From positions 310,001 to 374,000 of the forward strand of contig MPNC01000001.1 in assembly GCA_002238825.1 (NCBI GenBank): a DNA stretch of 64,000 nucleotides. The letters run 5' to 3'. A model generated the notes under the pieces. That model was given only the letters and a program-made list of their open reading frames with translations. It did no database searches and was not told the origin of the DNA. Both the position numbers and the translations under genes were made by a program. The stretch comes from SAR202 cluster bacterium bin87. GTDB lineage: Bacteria; Chloroflexota; Dehalococcoidia; Lucifugimonadales; UBA3495. Of the stretch, positions 57,306-64,000 are shown piece by piece; the stretch's first letter is position 1; the number at the start of each line of letters is the position of its first letter.

Positions 57306-57344
57306 CCGGGGCGGGTGTCACACCCGCCCCGGTTCCATTTTTTG
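57306..57344 (+). terminator. Terminator of the groESL transcript
   Basis: CCGGGGCGGGTG (57306-57317) pairs perfectly with CACCCGCCCCGG (57321-57332) around a 3-nt loop; TTCCATTTTTT follows. Confidence 0.85.
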
Positions 57345-57407
57345 GAACGTTGTACCTATTCCCCTTATGGGAGTAATATTGCACCGGCTTTTATATTCCC
57401 CCGAGGT

Positions 57408-58829
57408 TTGGGCACTACGGTCGCCACCCTGGGGTTCTTCCATCCGAGGCCGCAACTGAATAGATCCTCTGCCCGCCGCCTATTAGCCTGGCATCCGCCG
57501 ACGCCCTTCTTCTATGGATGGCTGGTGCTGAGCATGGCGTGCCTGTCTTCCGCCACCGGGGCCAGCGTGTCCCAGGTGGTAATGGGCGCTATCCAGGTGT
57601 ACATCGTGGAGGACACCGGGTGGGACATTGGCACTCTGTCCATCGCGGTGACGGCCGGGACGTGGTGCTCTGGAATTCTGGCTCCCTTCGCCGGGGCATT
57701 GGCCGACAGGTATGGCCCCCGGGTCCTGACTACGCTCGGTCTGGTAGTGGTCGGGTGCGCGTTGCTGGCAATTTCAGCGGTAAACACCAGCACTCCGTGG
57801 CCGTTCTTCGCAGCCTACATCGTTGCCAGGACGGTAAGCAATCCGTTCCTGATCGGGCTCGTCCCCCGGACAGCCACGGTCAATTTCTTCCGGCGGCGCC
57901 GGGGCGTCAGCCTGGCCATCAACGGAATGGCGCGTCCCGTGGGCGGCGCCATCAATATCCAGATCATTTCACTGATCGCCGTCACGCATAGCTGGCGGGC
58001 CTCGTACGGGTACGTCGGGTTGTTCATGATGGCAATGACGGTACCGGTATTCCTCATCATGCGCCGGACTCCGGAAGAGATCGGCATGCTGCCCGACGGG
58101 GACCGACCCGCCCCCGGACCTGCGTCGGAATCACCATCCGCCGGCGGCCGACGGGCGGGCCGCCGCGCACCGGTGGGCGCCCAGGAGTTCAGTTGGACGG
58201 CCCGAGAGGCGATGAAGACCCGAGCCTATTGGTGCATCGCTGGAACCGCCGTGCTGGCGATAATAGCGTCCGCGGGCCTGGGGTACATTCTGGTTCCGTT
58301 TTTGGTCAGCGAATCGGGCCCGGGCTTGTCCAATCCGCAGGCGGTAGGAGTGGGGGCGCTGGGCGCCGTGCTGGCCATGACCACCCTGGCCTGGGGTTTT
58401 CTGGCGGACAAGTTCGGACCGCGTCCCTGCATGGTCACGACCATCACGGGGGCGGTGCTTACCGGGCTGTTCCTGGCTACCGGCGTCCACTCGCTCTGGA
58501 CAGCTTACCTGTTCGCGGTGCTGTGGGGATTTTTCTCGAACACCGTCGGAACGCTGGAGCACATGCTGCTGGCGCAGTATTTCGGGCGCGGATCCTTCGG
58601 AGCGATACTGGGGTCCCTGGGCCCGCTTCAGACCACCGCGCTGGGAGCTGCCCCGGTATTCGGCAGCTACCTGCTGACTTTTACCCACAGCTACAGCGTT
58701 GTGTTTATCGTGCTGATGGCGATGTACGCCGGCGCCGGCCTGTTGATCCTTCTGGCCAAAGCGCCGCAGTTGCCGCCGCGCGCCACCGAATCGCAGTCCG
58801 ATCCCGGTATCGCGCCGGCAACGGTATAA
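57408..58829 (+). CDS. MFS transporter (monocarboxylate/oxalate-type)
   Basis: A membrane protein of about 473 residues with 12 segments in two blocks, split by a Pro/Gly/Arg-rich loop near residue 240. It has PFFYGWLVLSMACLSS at segment 1, APFAGALADRYGPRVLTTLG in loop 2-3 and GFLADKFGPRPCMVTTI in loop 8-9, as in the monocarboxylate (MCT/OFA-like) branch. The start is uncertain: the open frame begins inside the groEL terminator, and no ATG precedes segment 1, so I use the TTG at 57408. It lies 31 bp before the Rid-family gene. Confidence 0.8.
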   Translation: MGTTVATLGFFHPRPQLNRSSARRLLAWHPPTPFFYGWLVLSMACLSSATGASVSQVVMGAIQVYIVEDTGWDIGTLSIAVTAGTWCSGILAPFAGALADRYGPRVLTTLGLVVVGCALLAISAVNTSTPWPFFAAYIVARTVSNPFLIGLVPRTATVNFFRRRRGVSLAINGMARPVGGAINIQIISLIAVTHSWRASYGYVGLFMMAMTVPVFLIMRRTPEEIGMLPDGDRPAPGPASESPSAGGRRAGRRAPVGAQEFSWTAREAMKTRAYWCIAGTAVLAIIASAGLGYILVPFLVSESGPGLSNPQAVGVGALGAVLAMTTLAWGFLADKFGPRPCMVTTITGAVLTGLFLATGVHSLWTAYLFAVLWGFFSNTVGTLEHMLLAQYFGRGSFGAILGSLGPLQTTALGAAPVFGSYLLTFTHSYSVVFIVLMAMYAGAGLLILLAKAPQLPPRATESQSDPGIAPATV

Positions 58830-58860
58830 TCGCAACGAACAACCAAACGGAGGCAAACTG

Positions 58861-59253
58861 ATGGCCAACAGCACTTACATGAACCCCAGCGGCATCGCCG
58901 ACCCGTCACCTTCAGGCTTCACGGCGGTGGTCAAGGCGGGCAACACGGTCTACATCGCGGGGATGGTCGCGCAGGACGAGAATGGCAACGTGGTCGGCGC
59001 GGGAGACACGGAGGCGCAGACGCGGCAGATCTGGCGGAATATCGAGGTCGCGGTGAAGGCCGCAGGCGGAACTCTGGCAGACATCGTCAAAACCACTACC
59101 TACGTGACCGGCATCGAACACGGCCCGGCGGTGCGCAAGGTGCGCGGTGAGTTGTTCCCCAGCAACCCACCCACGAGCACGCTGCTGGTGGTGAGCGAGC
59201 TGGCGAACCCCGCTTACGTGGTGGAGATCGAGTCGATTGCCGTTGTAGGGTAA
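58861..59253 (+). CDS. Rid-family (YjgF/YER057c) protein lacking the RidA arginine
   Basis: A 130-residue trimeric-fold protein of the Rid superfamily. GNTVYIAGMVAQDENGNVVGAGDTEAQTRQIWRNIEVAVKAAG in pieces and VEIESIAVVG are typical. True RidA deaminates reactive imines using an Arg in a P-A-R-x-C motif; here the region reads NPPTSTLLVV, so the Arg is absent. It is more likely one of the other Rid subgroups, with unknown substrate. GGAGG precedes the ATG. Confidence 0.87.
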   Translation: MANSTYMNPSGIADPSPSGFTAVVKAGNTVYIAGMVAQDENGNVVGAGDTEAQTRQIWRNIEVAVKAAGGTLADIVKTTTYVTGIEHGPAVRKVRGELFPSNPPTSTLLVVSELANPAYVVEIESIAVVG

Positions 59254-59259
59254 TCGCGG

Positions 59260-59294
59260 GGAGCCGTTCCGTCGTTCACCGACGGGGCGGCTCC
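59260..59294. terminator. Imperfect hairpin after Rid-family gene
   Basis: GGAGCCG...CCGTCG (59260-59274) pairs with CGACGG...CGGCTCC (59280-59294) with a two-base mismatch. No T tract follows. It sits between convergent genes. Confidence 0.4.
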
Positions 59295-59366
59295 GCAGCT
59301 GGCGCTGGCGAGTTGTCGCCGCAGCGCCCGCGCCGGGATGCGGTGACGACGGCTAACTGGATCTAA

Positions 59367-59624
59367 TCAGGTGTGCCACGTTCCGAGGTCGTCGCGACGT
59401 TTCTGGAGCACCAGCCACATGCGGTGCCAGACATAACGCCGCTCCGGGTCTTCCAGGCTGCGGTCGATCAGGTCACGGACCGCCAGCACCGCCTGACCGG
59501 CAAAAAAGCCCCAATGGCCGGGTTCGTTGCGGAGCCACCCGTCCACGCGGTCCGGATGGGCGTCGGCAACACCTTCCAGAAGTTGATCCAGTGAGGCATC
59601 GGTTCCCCTTGGATCGCTGGCCAT
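59367..59624 (-). CDS. Hypothetical protein, last gene of thi operon
   Basis: An 85-residue acidic, helical protein that I do not recognise. Notable stretches are SLDQLLEGVADAHPDRVDGWLRNEPGHWGFFAGQAVLAVRDLIDRSLEDPERRYVWHRMWLVLQKRR in pieces. No cysteine, signal or membrane segment. It starts 4 bp after thiS ends, so it is probably co-transcribed with the thiamine genes. Whether it acts in thiazole synthesis is unknown. Confidence 0.55.
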   Translation of the reverse strand: MASDPRGTDASLDQLLEGVADAHPDRVDGWLRNEPGHWGFFAGQAVLAVRDLIDRSLEDPERRYVWHRMWLVLQKRRDDLGTWHT

Positions 59625-59628
59625 GGGA

Positions 59629-59832
59629 TCAGCCGCCGCCGACGGGCCGGACGATCTCCAGCGCGTCGCCAGGATTGAGCTGCACCTTTTCGAAGTCTTC
59701 CTTGCGGATCACCTGGCCGTTGTAGCCCACCGCGATGAACCGCATGTTGACGTCGATGGTGGCCAGATAGGACTGAAGGTTGAGACCTTCGTCGATGTCG
59801 CGGGGTTTGCCGTTTACTTGCAGGGTGATCAT
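59629..59832 (-). CDS. thiS: Sulfur carrier protein ThiS
   Basis: A 67-residue ubiquitin-fold protein that carries sulfur as a C-terminal thiocarboxylate for thiazole formation. ITLQVNGKPRDI begins it, and ALEIVRPVGGG ends it with the required terminal Gly-Gly. I use the ATG at 59832, preceded by GGAGGTGA; a GTG at 59844 is possible. No thiF or thiO is in the window, so the activating enzyme lies elsewhere. Confidence 0.88.
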   Translation of the reverse strand: MITLQVNGKPRDIDEGLNLQSYLATIDVNMRFIAVGYNGQVIRKEDFEKVQLNPGDALEIVRPVGGG

Positions 59833-59840
59833 GCGGGCCG

Positions 59841-60524
59841 TCACCTCCGGCTCGTAGTATAGCGGCTACCGGGATCACGATGTTCGCCCATGGCGGCCAT
59901 CGCTTCCTGCATGGCCGACTTTATTCGAGAGGCTTCCCGTTCCGGGTCTGAGCTGGCGAGGACGGCAGTGATGACCGCCGCGCCATCAGCTCCGGCCCGC
60001 ATCACCTGGCCGATATTGTCGGCGGTGATGCCACCGATGGCCAGGAGAGGCGTGGCGACACCCGCGGCACGGACGCGTTCCAGCAAACCGGGCCCGGATG
60101 GTTCCTCGCCCGGGTGGGACCGGGTTGCGAACATGGTGCCAACCAGAAGAAAATCTGCATCGGGCGCCAGGCTTGCGCCCTCCACCGAGTGGACGGAGCG
60201 ACCGATGATCGATTCTTCGCGAAGGATTGCACGGACGGCGCCGATTGGCATGGCTGCCTCGCCCAGCTGAACGCCGTCGGCTCCGCATGCGGCGGCAACG
60301 TCGGCGCGCTCGTTGACCAGGAGAATCGCGGAGCCGCGCGTGACCTCCCGCAGGTCAGTGGCCAGTTCGAGCAGCGCGCCGCCGGGCTCTTCCTTATCCC
60401 GAAGTTGGACGACATCGACGCCGCCAGCGATGGCGGCGGACACCCTGCCGGGCAATTCGTCCGGCGGGCAAACGCGCCGGTCGGTGACCAGGCATAGCGC
60501 AGGATGTGGCAGGTCCGCTCCCAT
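59841..60524 (-). CDS. thiE: Thiamine-phosphate synthase
   Basis: Joins the pyrimidine and thiazole moieties to give thiamine phosphate. The 227-residue TIM barrel has LCLVTDRRVCP, VDVVQLRDKEEPGG (pyrophosphate binding), VNERADVAAACGADGVQLGE, GRSVHSVEGA and LLAIGGITADNI with the phosphate loop. It is 10 bp after thiG and overlaps or abuts thiS. Confidence 0.93.
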   Translation of the reverse strand: MGADLPHPALCLVTDRRVCPPDELPGRVSAAIAGGVDVVQLRDKEEPGGALLELATDLREVTRGSAILLVNERADVAAACGADGVQLGEAAMPIGAVRAILREESIIGRSVHSVEGASLAPDADFLLVGTMFATRSHPGEEPSGPGLLERVRAAGVATPLLAIGGITADNIGQVMRAGADGAAVITAVLASSDPEREASRIKSAMQEAMAAMGEHRDPGSRYTTSRR

Positions 60525-60534
60525 GGGGACGCGC

Positions 60535-61320
60535 TCAGGCCGCCGCGACCGGCACCGGAACGTCTGAGGGCGGGCTGCTGGCGATGGCTTCAGTGCGCAC
60601 CGGTATGCGACCGGCGAGGTATGCCTGTCGCCCGGCCTCCACGCCCTTGCGGAAGGCGTCGGCCATCATCGCCGGGTCCTCGGCCTGGGCGATGGCGGTG
60701 TTGACGAGCACCGCGGAGGCGCCCATTTCCAGCGCCTTGGAGGCGTCGGACGGGACCGCGAGTCCGGCGTCCACGACGACTGGCACCGTGGCGTTTTCGA
60801 GGATGATGCGGACCTCTTCCACGGTATGGATGCCCTGCCCCGAGCCGATGGCGGAGCCGAGGGGCATGACGGTGACGCAGCCGGCCTCTTCCAGGTTCTT
60901 GGCGAGGACCGGGTCGGCGTGGATGTAGGGCAGGACCTTAAAGCCCTCGTCGACGAGCTGCCGGGCTGCTTCGAGGGTGCCGTTGGGATCCGGGAACAGA
61001 TACTTGGCGTCCGGTATGACTTCAAGCTTTACGAAATCGGTTTGAGCAACCTCGCGACCGAGACGCGCCACGAACAAGGCCTCCTCGACAGTGCGGCAGC
61101 CGGCCGTGTTGGGCAGGATGTGATATTTATCCAGGTTGATATGTTCGAGGATGTTCTGCTCGGGGTTGTCGAGGTCGAGCCGACGGATGGCGACGGTGAC
61201 CATCTGGGTACCCGAAGCCTCCAGGGAATCGACCATTTCCTGCATGCTGCGATGCCGGCCGGTACCGACGATCAGCCGGGAAGAAAACGACACGCCACCA
61301 ATTACCAGTTCGTCGGCCAT
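60535..61320 (-). CDS. thiG: Thiazole synthase
   Basis: Forms the thiazole phosphate ring from deoxyxylulose phosphate, dehydroglycine and ThiS-thiocarboxylate. The 261 residues show GGVSFSSRLIVGTGR, the Schiff-base Lys in FVKLEVIPD, PNTAGCRTVEEAL, VMPLGSAIGSGQGI and VDAGLAVPSDA. The ATG at 61320 is the family start; a TPP riboswitch lies upstream. It heads thiG-thiE-thiS-hypothetical. Confidence 0.95.
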   Translation of the reverse strand: MADELVIGGVSFSSRLIVGTGRHRSMQEMVDSLEASGTQMVTVAIRRLDLDNPEQNILEHINLDKYHILPNTAGCRTVEEALFVARLGREVAQTDFVKLEVIPDAKYLFPDPNGTLEAARQLVDEGFKVLPYIHADPVLAKNLEEAGCVTVMPLGSAIGSGQGIHTVEEVRIILENATVPVVVDAGLAVPSDASKALEMGASAVLVNTAIAQAEDPAMMADAFRKGVEAGRQAYLAGRIPVRTEAIASSPPSDVPVPVAAA

Positions 61321-61386
61321 CGCTATCACTCTCCTGTTTGATGCCGGAAACGGTCGGGCCGTCACCGGCGGTTGCCTCAAATGCGA

Positions 61387-61401
61387 AACCGCCAGGCGGT
61401 T
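61387..61401 (-). terminator. Hairpin in the thi expression platform
   Basis: The arms AACCGCC and GGCGGTT (7-bp stem, one-base loop) lie between the TPP aptamer and thiG. TTTCG follows on the minus strand. It may be a terminator or the sequestering helix of the riboswitch. Confidence 0.4.
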
Positions 61402-61425
61402 ACCCGGCGGCTCAAAGTAAAAGCT

Positions 61426-61519
61426 ACCTACTGTTCCTCCGCCGGCATTACCCGGTTCAGGTACAGACGGTCGGCGACGAACTTTGCCGCCCTCTCAGCC
61501 TGGTTTGCCCAAGCTCCCG
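61426..61519 (-). promoter_or_regulatory. TPP riboswitch (THI element) controlling the thi operon
   Basis: On the minus strand the conserved elements occur in order: GGGAGC at the 5' end, CTGAGAGGG, then ACCTGAACCGGGTAATGCCG and GCGGAGGAA. These are the P2-P5 signature sequences of the TPP aptamer. Binding of thiamine pyrophosphate should shut off thiGES expression. Confidence 0.93.
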
Positions 61520-61552
61520 CCAGAATCGCGTGAGGCGTTCAGTTGTGCTTGG

Positions 61553-61581
61553 AATGTAGCACTACGCGCCGGGCAAGTCAA
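61553..61581 (-). promoter_or_regulatory. Promoter of the thi operon
   Basis: TTGACT (61576-61581) and TACATT (61553-61558) are 17 bp apart on the minus strand, with TGC before the -10. The aptamer begins about 34 nt downstream of the -10. Confidence 0.65.
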
Positions 61582-61616
61582 ACCAGACTGCTCGGTACGC
61601 AAATTCAGGACGTTGA

Positions 61617-61994
61617 TCACAGCTTCCCGCCGAATCCAAGGCGGCTCCGATTAGTCGTCGCCAGAACTTCGTTGACCGGGTCGACCGAAAACATCAGGAT
61701 TTGGAGGGTGGTTCCACCGATCAGGCAGTTGTCGTCCCCCTCGGGCCCAAAAATCACTGGGCAGATTCCGTCTCGACCGTCAATGTTGATGACGGCCTGT
61801 CCTCGTCCGAACCTCACTGCTGTCCCATCGGCCAATGCGTAGTCTACCCGCGAGCGGGGCTCCAAGCGCAGATTTTCCAGCAGAGAGGCAGGGAACATCG
61901 AGTCGGAAGTACCCGTGTCGACCAGCGCTTCGATTTCTACCTGATCGCCGCCGTTGGGGTTGCCGACGGTGACCATCACCGAGAACGTACCAAT
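61617..61994 (-). CDS. Retropepsin-like (clan AA) protein, second copy, start codon unclear
   Basis: A paralogue of the 27642 gene. Shared features are ALVDTG(A/T)S, SMFPASLL, VIFGPEGD, TTLQ and VDPV. Aligning the two puts the start of this one at an ATT codon (61994, where the paralogue has ATG), giving 125 residues. The nearest standard start is an internal GTG at 61979 (MMVTVGNPNGG), which would drop five residues. The open frame extends upstream into the CoA-transferase gene, but that part is not protein-like. The start may be a rare AUU, or the GTG. The catalytic Asp is intact. Confidence 0.7.
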   Translation of the reverse strand: MGTFSVMVTVGNPNGGDQVEIEALVDTGTSDSMFPASLLENLRLEPRSRVDYALADGTAVRFGRGQAVINIDGRDGICPVIFGPEGDDNCLIGGTTLQILMFSVDPVNEVLATTNRSRLGFGGKL

Positions 61995-62008
61995 TATCTT
62001 TCGGGCCT

Positions 62009-62680
62009 CTAGACTTCGTACTCGGCCACGTTGTCCGGAATGATCAGGCGTGCGTCGGTAACCTCCTGCACTTCTGCGGGCGTCCAGCCGGGGGCGGCTT
62101 CTCGGAGCACCATGCCATCGGGCGTGGGCTCCATCACGGCCACGTCGGTCACCACGAGGGACACGCAGCCGCGGCCGGTAAGGGGGAAGTCGCACTCCTG
62201 CACGACTTTGGAGTTGCCACTGCGGTCGTTGTGTTCCATGGCGACGATGACCTTGTCGGCTCCGGCCGCCAGGTCCATTGCGCCGCCGATGTTGCCCACG
62301 CCACGCTCGGGCAGCATCCAGTTGGCCAGGTCCCCGTTGGCGGACACCTGGTGGGCGCCGAGGACCGTGACATCGACGTGCCCTCCGCGAATCATGGCGA
62401 ACGCGTCCACGGATGAAAAGTAGGCCATGCCGGGGACGGATTGGAGAAACTGGCCGCCGGCGTTGATGAGGTCGATGTCCTCTTCGCCCTCCTCGGCCAG
62501 GGGGCCGCAGTTCAGGACGCCGCTCTCGCTGTGGTAGAAGACCACGCTCTCGTCGTCCACGAACATGGATACCAGCGTTGGTATCCCGATGCCGAGGTTG
62601 ACGCAGGACCCGGCCGGAAGTTCCCTGGCCACCCGCATCGCAATGATGGCCCGGTCGAGGCGTTCTTTGTCTGCGCTCAT
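62009..62680 (-). CDS. CoA transferase subunit B (3-oxoacid CoA-transferase type)
   Basis: A 223-residue beta subunit of a family I CoA transferase. GSCVNLGIGIPTLV begins the fold; the catalytic Glu is E52 in YHSESGVLN; LPERGVGNIGGAMDLAAGA and VSLVVTDVAVMEP are typical. Substrates could be succinyl-CoA with acetoacetate or another 3-oxoacid. It follows the fused B-A gene by 14 bp, so the two probably form one enzyme. Confidence 0.9.
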   Translation of the reverse strand: MSADKERLDRAIIAMRVARELPAGSCVNLGIGIPTLVSMFVDDESVVFYHSESGVLNCGPLAEEGEEDIDLINAGGQFLQSVPGMAYFSSVDAFAMIRGGHVDVTVLGAHQVSANGDLANWMLPERGVGNIGGAMDLAAGADKVIVAMEHNDRSGNSKVVQECDFPLTGRGCVSLVVTDVAVMEPTPDGMVLREAAPGWTPAEVQEVTDARLIIPDNVAEYEV

Positions 62681-62694
62681 GGTCGTACTCCGGG

Positions 62695-64000
62695 TTATTC
62701 GTAGCCGGTGAAACCGTCGGGGCGTCGCACGATGCGTTGGACGAATATCCCGGGAGTCACCACCGCTTCGGGGTCCAGTTCTCCGGGCTGCACTATCTGG
62801 TCGACCTCAACCACCGTCACCCGCGCGCCCGGGGCCATCACCGCGTTGAAATTGCGGGAAGTGCCGCGATAGACCAGGTTGCCCCGGGTGTCGGCCCGGT
62901 GGGCGCGGATCAGAGCGAAATCGGCGCGCAGGCCGTGTTCCAGAATGTACTCGCGTCCGTCGATCACGCGGCTTTCCTTGCCTTCGGCGATGAGGGTGCC
63001 GGCGCCGGTCGGGGTGTAGAAGGCCTCGATACCGGCGCCGCCGGCGCGCAGGCGCTCGGCCAGCGTCCCCTGGGGCACCAGCTCCAGATCGACCTCGCCG
63101 CGTCGATAGGCCAGCTCGAACTCGGACGGTCTCGACACCGAGGGCGAGACGGGGAACGACGCGATGGCCTTGGCGACCTGGCCGTTTTCCACCAGCACGC
63201 TGTGGTCAATGGCCGTACGGCCCGGCGGCGTGCCGAAACTGACCACGCGGGCGATCCCGGCGGTGTTGCTGACGATGGTCAGGTTGCGGCTGCCGCGGTC
63301 CCGTAGCGACACGAGGAGGTGATGCGCCATGCCCCCCGGTCCACCGAACCCATCGATGAAGACCGTGGCCCCGTCGGGCAGGTCAGCGATGGCGGACGGT
63401 CCGTCGGCGTAAACCTTGCTGGGCGGCTTGCCGGGAGGGACGGTGAAATCCATCTCGCGCAGGCCCGGCGCGACCGTCACCTCAGTTCCGGTGATGGCGC
63501 GGATGTCCTCGGCGGACCAGCCGGGGGCCACCTCGGTCAGGGTGAGCCCGGTGTCGGCCACGCGAAACACGGCCACGTCGGTGATGATTGTGTCGACGCA
63601 ACGGAACCCATCTGGCGGCAAGGTCAGGGTGTCCAGGATGTTGGGAGCGCGGTCAGCGCCGTTATGCGGCAATACCGTGACGACACGGCGAGCGCCGGCC
63701 AGGTCGATTAGCCCGGCGTGCCCCTGCGGCCCCGGGTAGTCCGTGGCGTGGTAACCGGCGAAACTGCCTCTGGAGTCGACCTGCGCGGCCTGCACGATCG
63801 ATAGATCCACATTGCCCCCGCGCAGAATTGCGCCGGCGTCGGCCGCGTTGATGGGCAGGTCCGAAAGGGTCCCGCCGGCACGCAAAAACCACACGCCCTT
63901 GTCTTCGCGGACGAGATCCGCCACCGCAATCGACCAGTCGCCGCTAACCGCAACCACCGACCCCGGAATAATCTCGGCGGCGGCCCGTCGTGCCACGCTC
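62695..64000 (-). CDS. Fused CoA transferase, B-like domain followed by A subunit (edge of window)
   Basis: At least 433 residues. Residues 1-185 resemble CoA transferase B: IIPGSVVAV at the start, INAADAGAILRGGNVDLSIVQAAQVDSRGSF in pieces, and TDVAVFRVADTGLTLTEVAPGW. The segment matching the catalytic YHSESG of the next gene reads FLRAGG, so the nucleophilic Glu is replaced by Ala (A40). Residues 193-433 are a normal A subunit (KVYADGPSAIADLPDGATVFIDGFGGPGG in pieces). A GTG at 63996 could be the start, but about ten N-terminal residues seem missing, so it probably continues past the edge. Confidence 0.82.
   Translation of the reverse strand, partial: SVARRAAAEIIPGSVVAVSGDWSIAVADLVREDKGVWFLRAGGTLSDLPINAADAGAILRGGNVDLSIVQAAQVDSRGSFAGYHATDYPGPQGHAGLIDLAGARRVVTVLPHNGADRAPNILDTLTLPPDGFRCVDTIITDVAVFRVADTGLTLTEVAPGWSAEDIRAITGTEVTVAPGLREMDFTVPPGKPPSKVYADGPSAIADLPDGATVFIDGFGGPGGMAHHLLVSLRDRGSRNLTIVSNTAGIARVVSFGTPPGRTAIDHSVLVENGQVAKAIASFPVSPSVSRPSEFELAYRRGEVDLELVPQGTLAERLRAGGAGIEAFYTPTGAGTLIAEGKESRVIDGREYILEHGLRADFALIRAHRADTRGNLVYRGTSRNFNAVMAPGARVTVVEVDQIVQPGELDPEAVVTPGIFVQRIVRRPDGFTGYE

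Larger units (their letters stand above)
61321..61616. other. thi operon leader region
   Basis: This 296-bp stretch is accounted for by the promoter, the TPP aptamer and the expression platform, all on the minus strand. I see no gene in it. Confidence 0.7.

Overview
The window is a GC-rich bacterial chromosome segment with no rRNA, tRNA, phage or CRISPR. I infer Chloroflexota, most likely a Dehalococcoidia/SAR202-like lineage. Supporting traits are a T-box leader, Ala/Pro-rich lipoprotein linkers, a tip-loop-variant EF-P, fused ETF subunits, tandem ClpP genes and a luciferase-like flavin monooxygenase. The assignment rests on recognised families, not on a marker-gene tree.

Layout. 1-7.3 kb: partial flavin reductase, a BtuF-like binding-fold protein, two MFS transporters, a pyrF-DUF951-MFS operon, a repeat-filled gap and a DUF3500 protein. 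7.3-13.1 kb: lepA, two more MFS genes and an orphan AprB-like ferredoxin. 13.2-19.7 kb: a Cys-rich small protein, a fused EtfB-EtfA, pncB, argJ and argB. 20-25.3 kb: two coupled thioredoxin-fold lipoproteins, then a T-box-controlled acetolactate synthase and a helix-turn-helix protein. 25.3-30.9 kb: a panE-like reductase, a luciferase-like monooxygenase, a retropepsin-like protein and an alpha-E/transglutaminase/circularly permuted ATP-grasp cluster.

31-44 kb is the housekeeping core. A rightward tig-clpP-clpP-clpX proteostasis operon meets, tail to tail with a 4-bp overlap, a leftward eight-gene run: dprA-topA-xer-aroQ-efp-xseA-xseB-purN-like. 44-52.6 kb: GMC oxidoreductase, SMP-30 lactonase, GH15 glucosidase, a DM13 protein, a SirB1-like protein, a zinc ribbon, an SDR and a CopD-like/Moco-domain pair. 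52.6-59.3 kb: a two-component system, fmdB-groES-groEL, an MFS gene and a Rid-family protein. 59.3-64 kb: a TPP-riboswitch-controlled thiG-thiE-thiS operon, a second retropepsin-like gene and a CoA-transferase pair in which one gene is a B-A fusion.

Most unusual: the AprB-like protein has Ser where I recall the electron-wire Trp of AprB and has no aprA beside it; the fused CoA transferase has lost the catalytic Glu in its B-like half; several dispersed hairpin repeats are nested inside a second, outer inverted repeat; two close retropepsin-like paralogues lie 34 kb apart, one apparently lacking a standard start codon; and at least six genes are preceded by a shared TGCTA-type extended -10 promoter.
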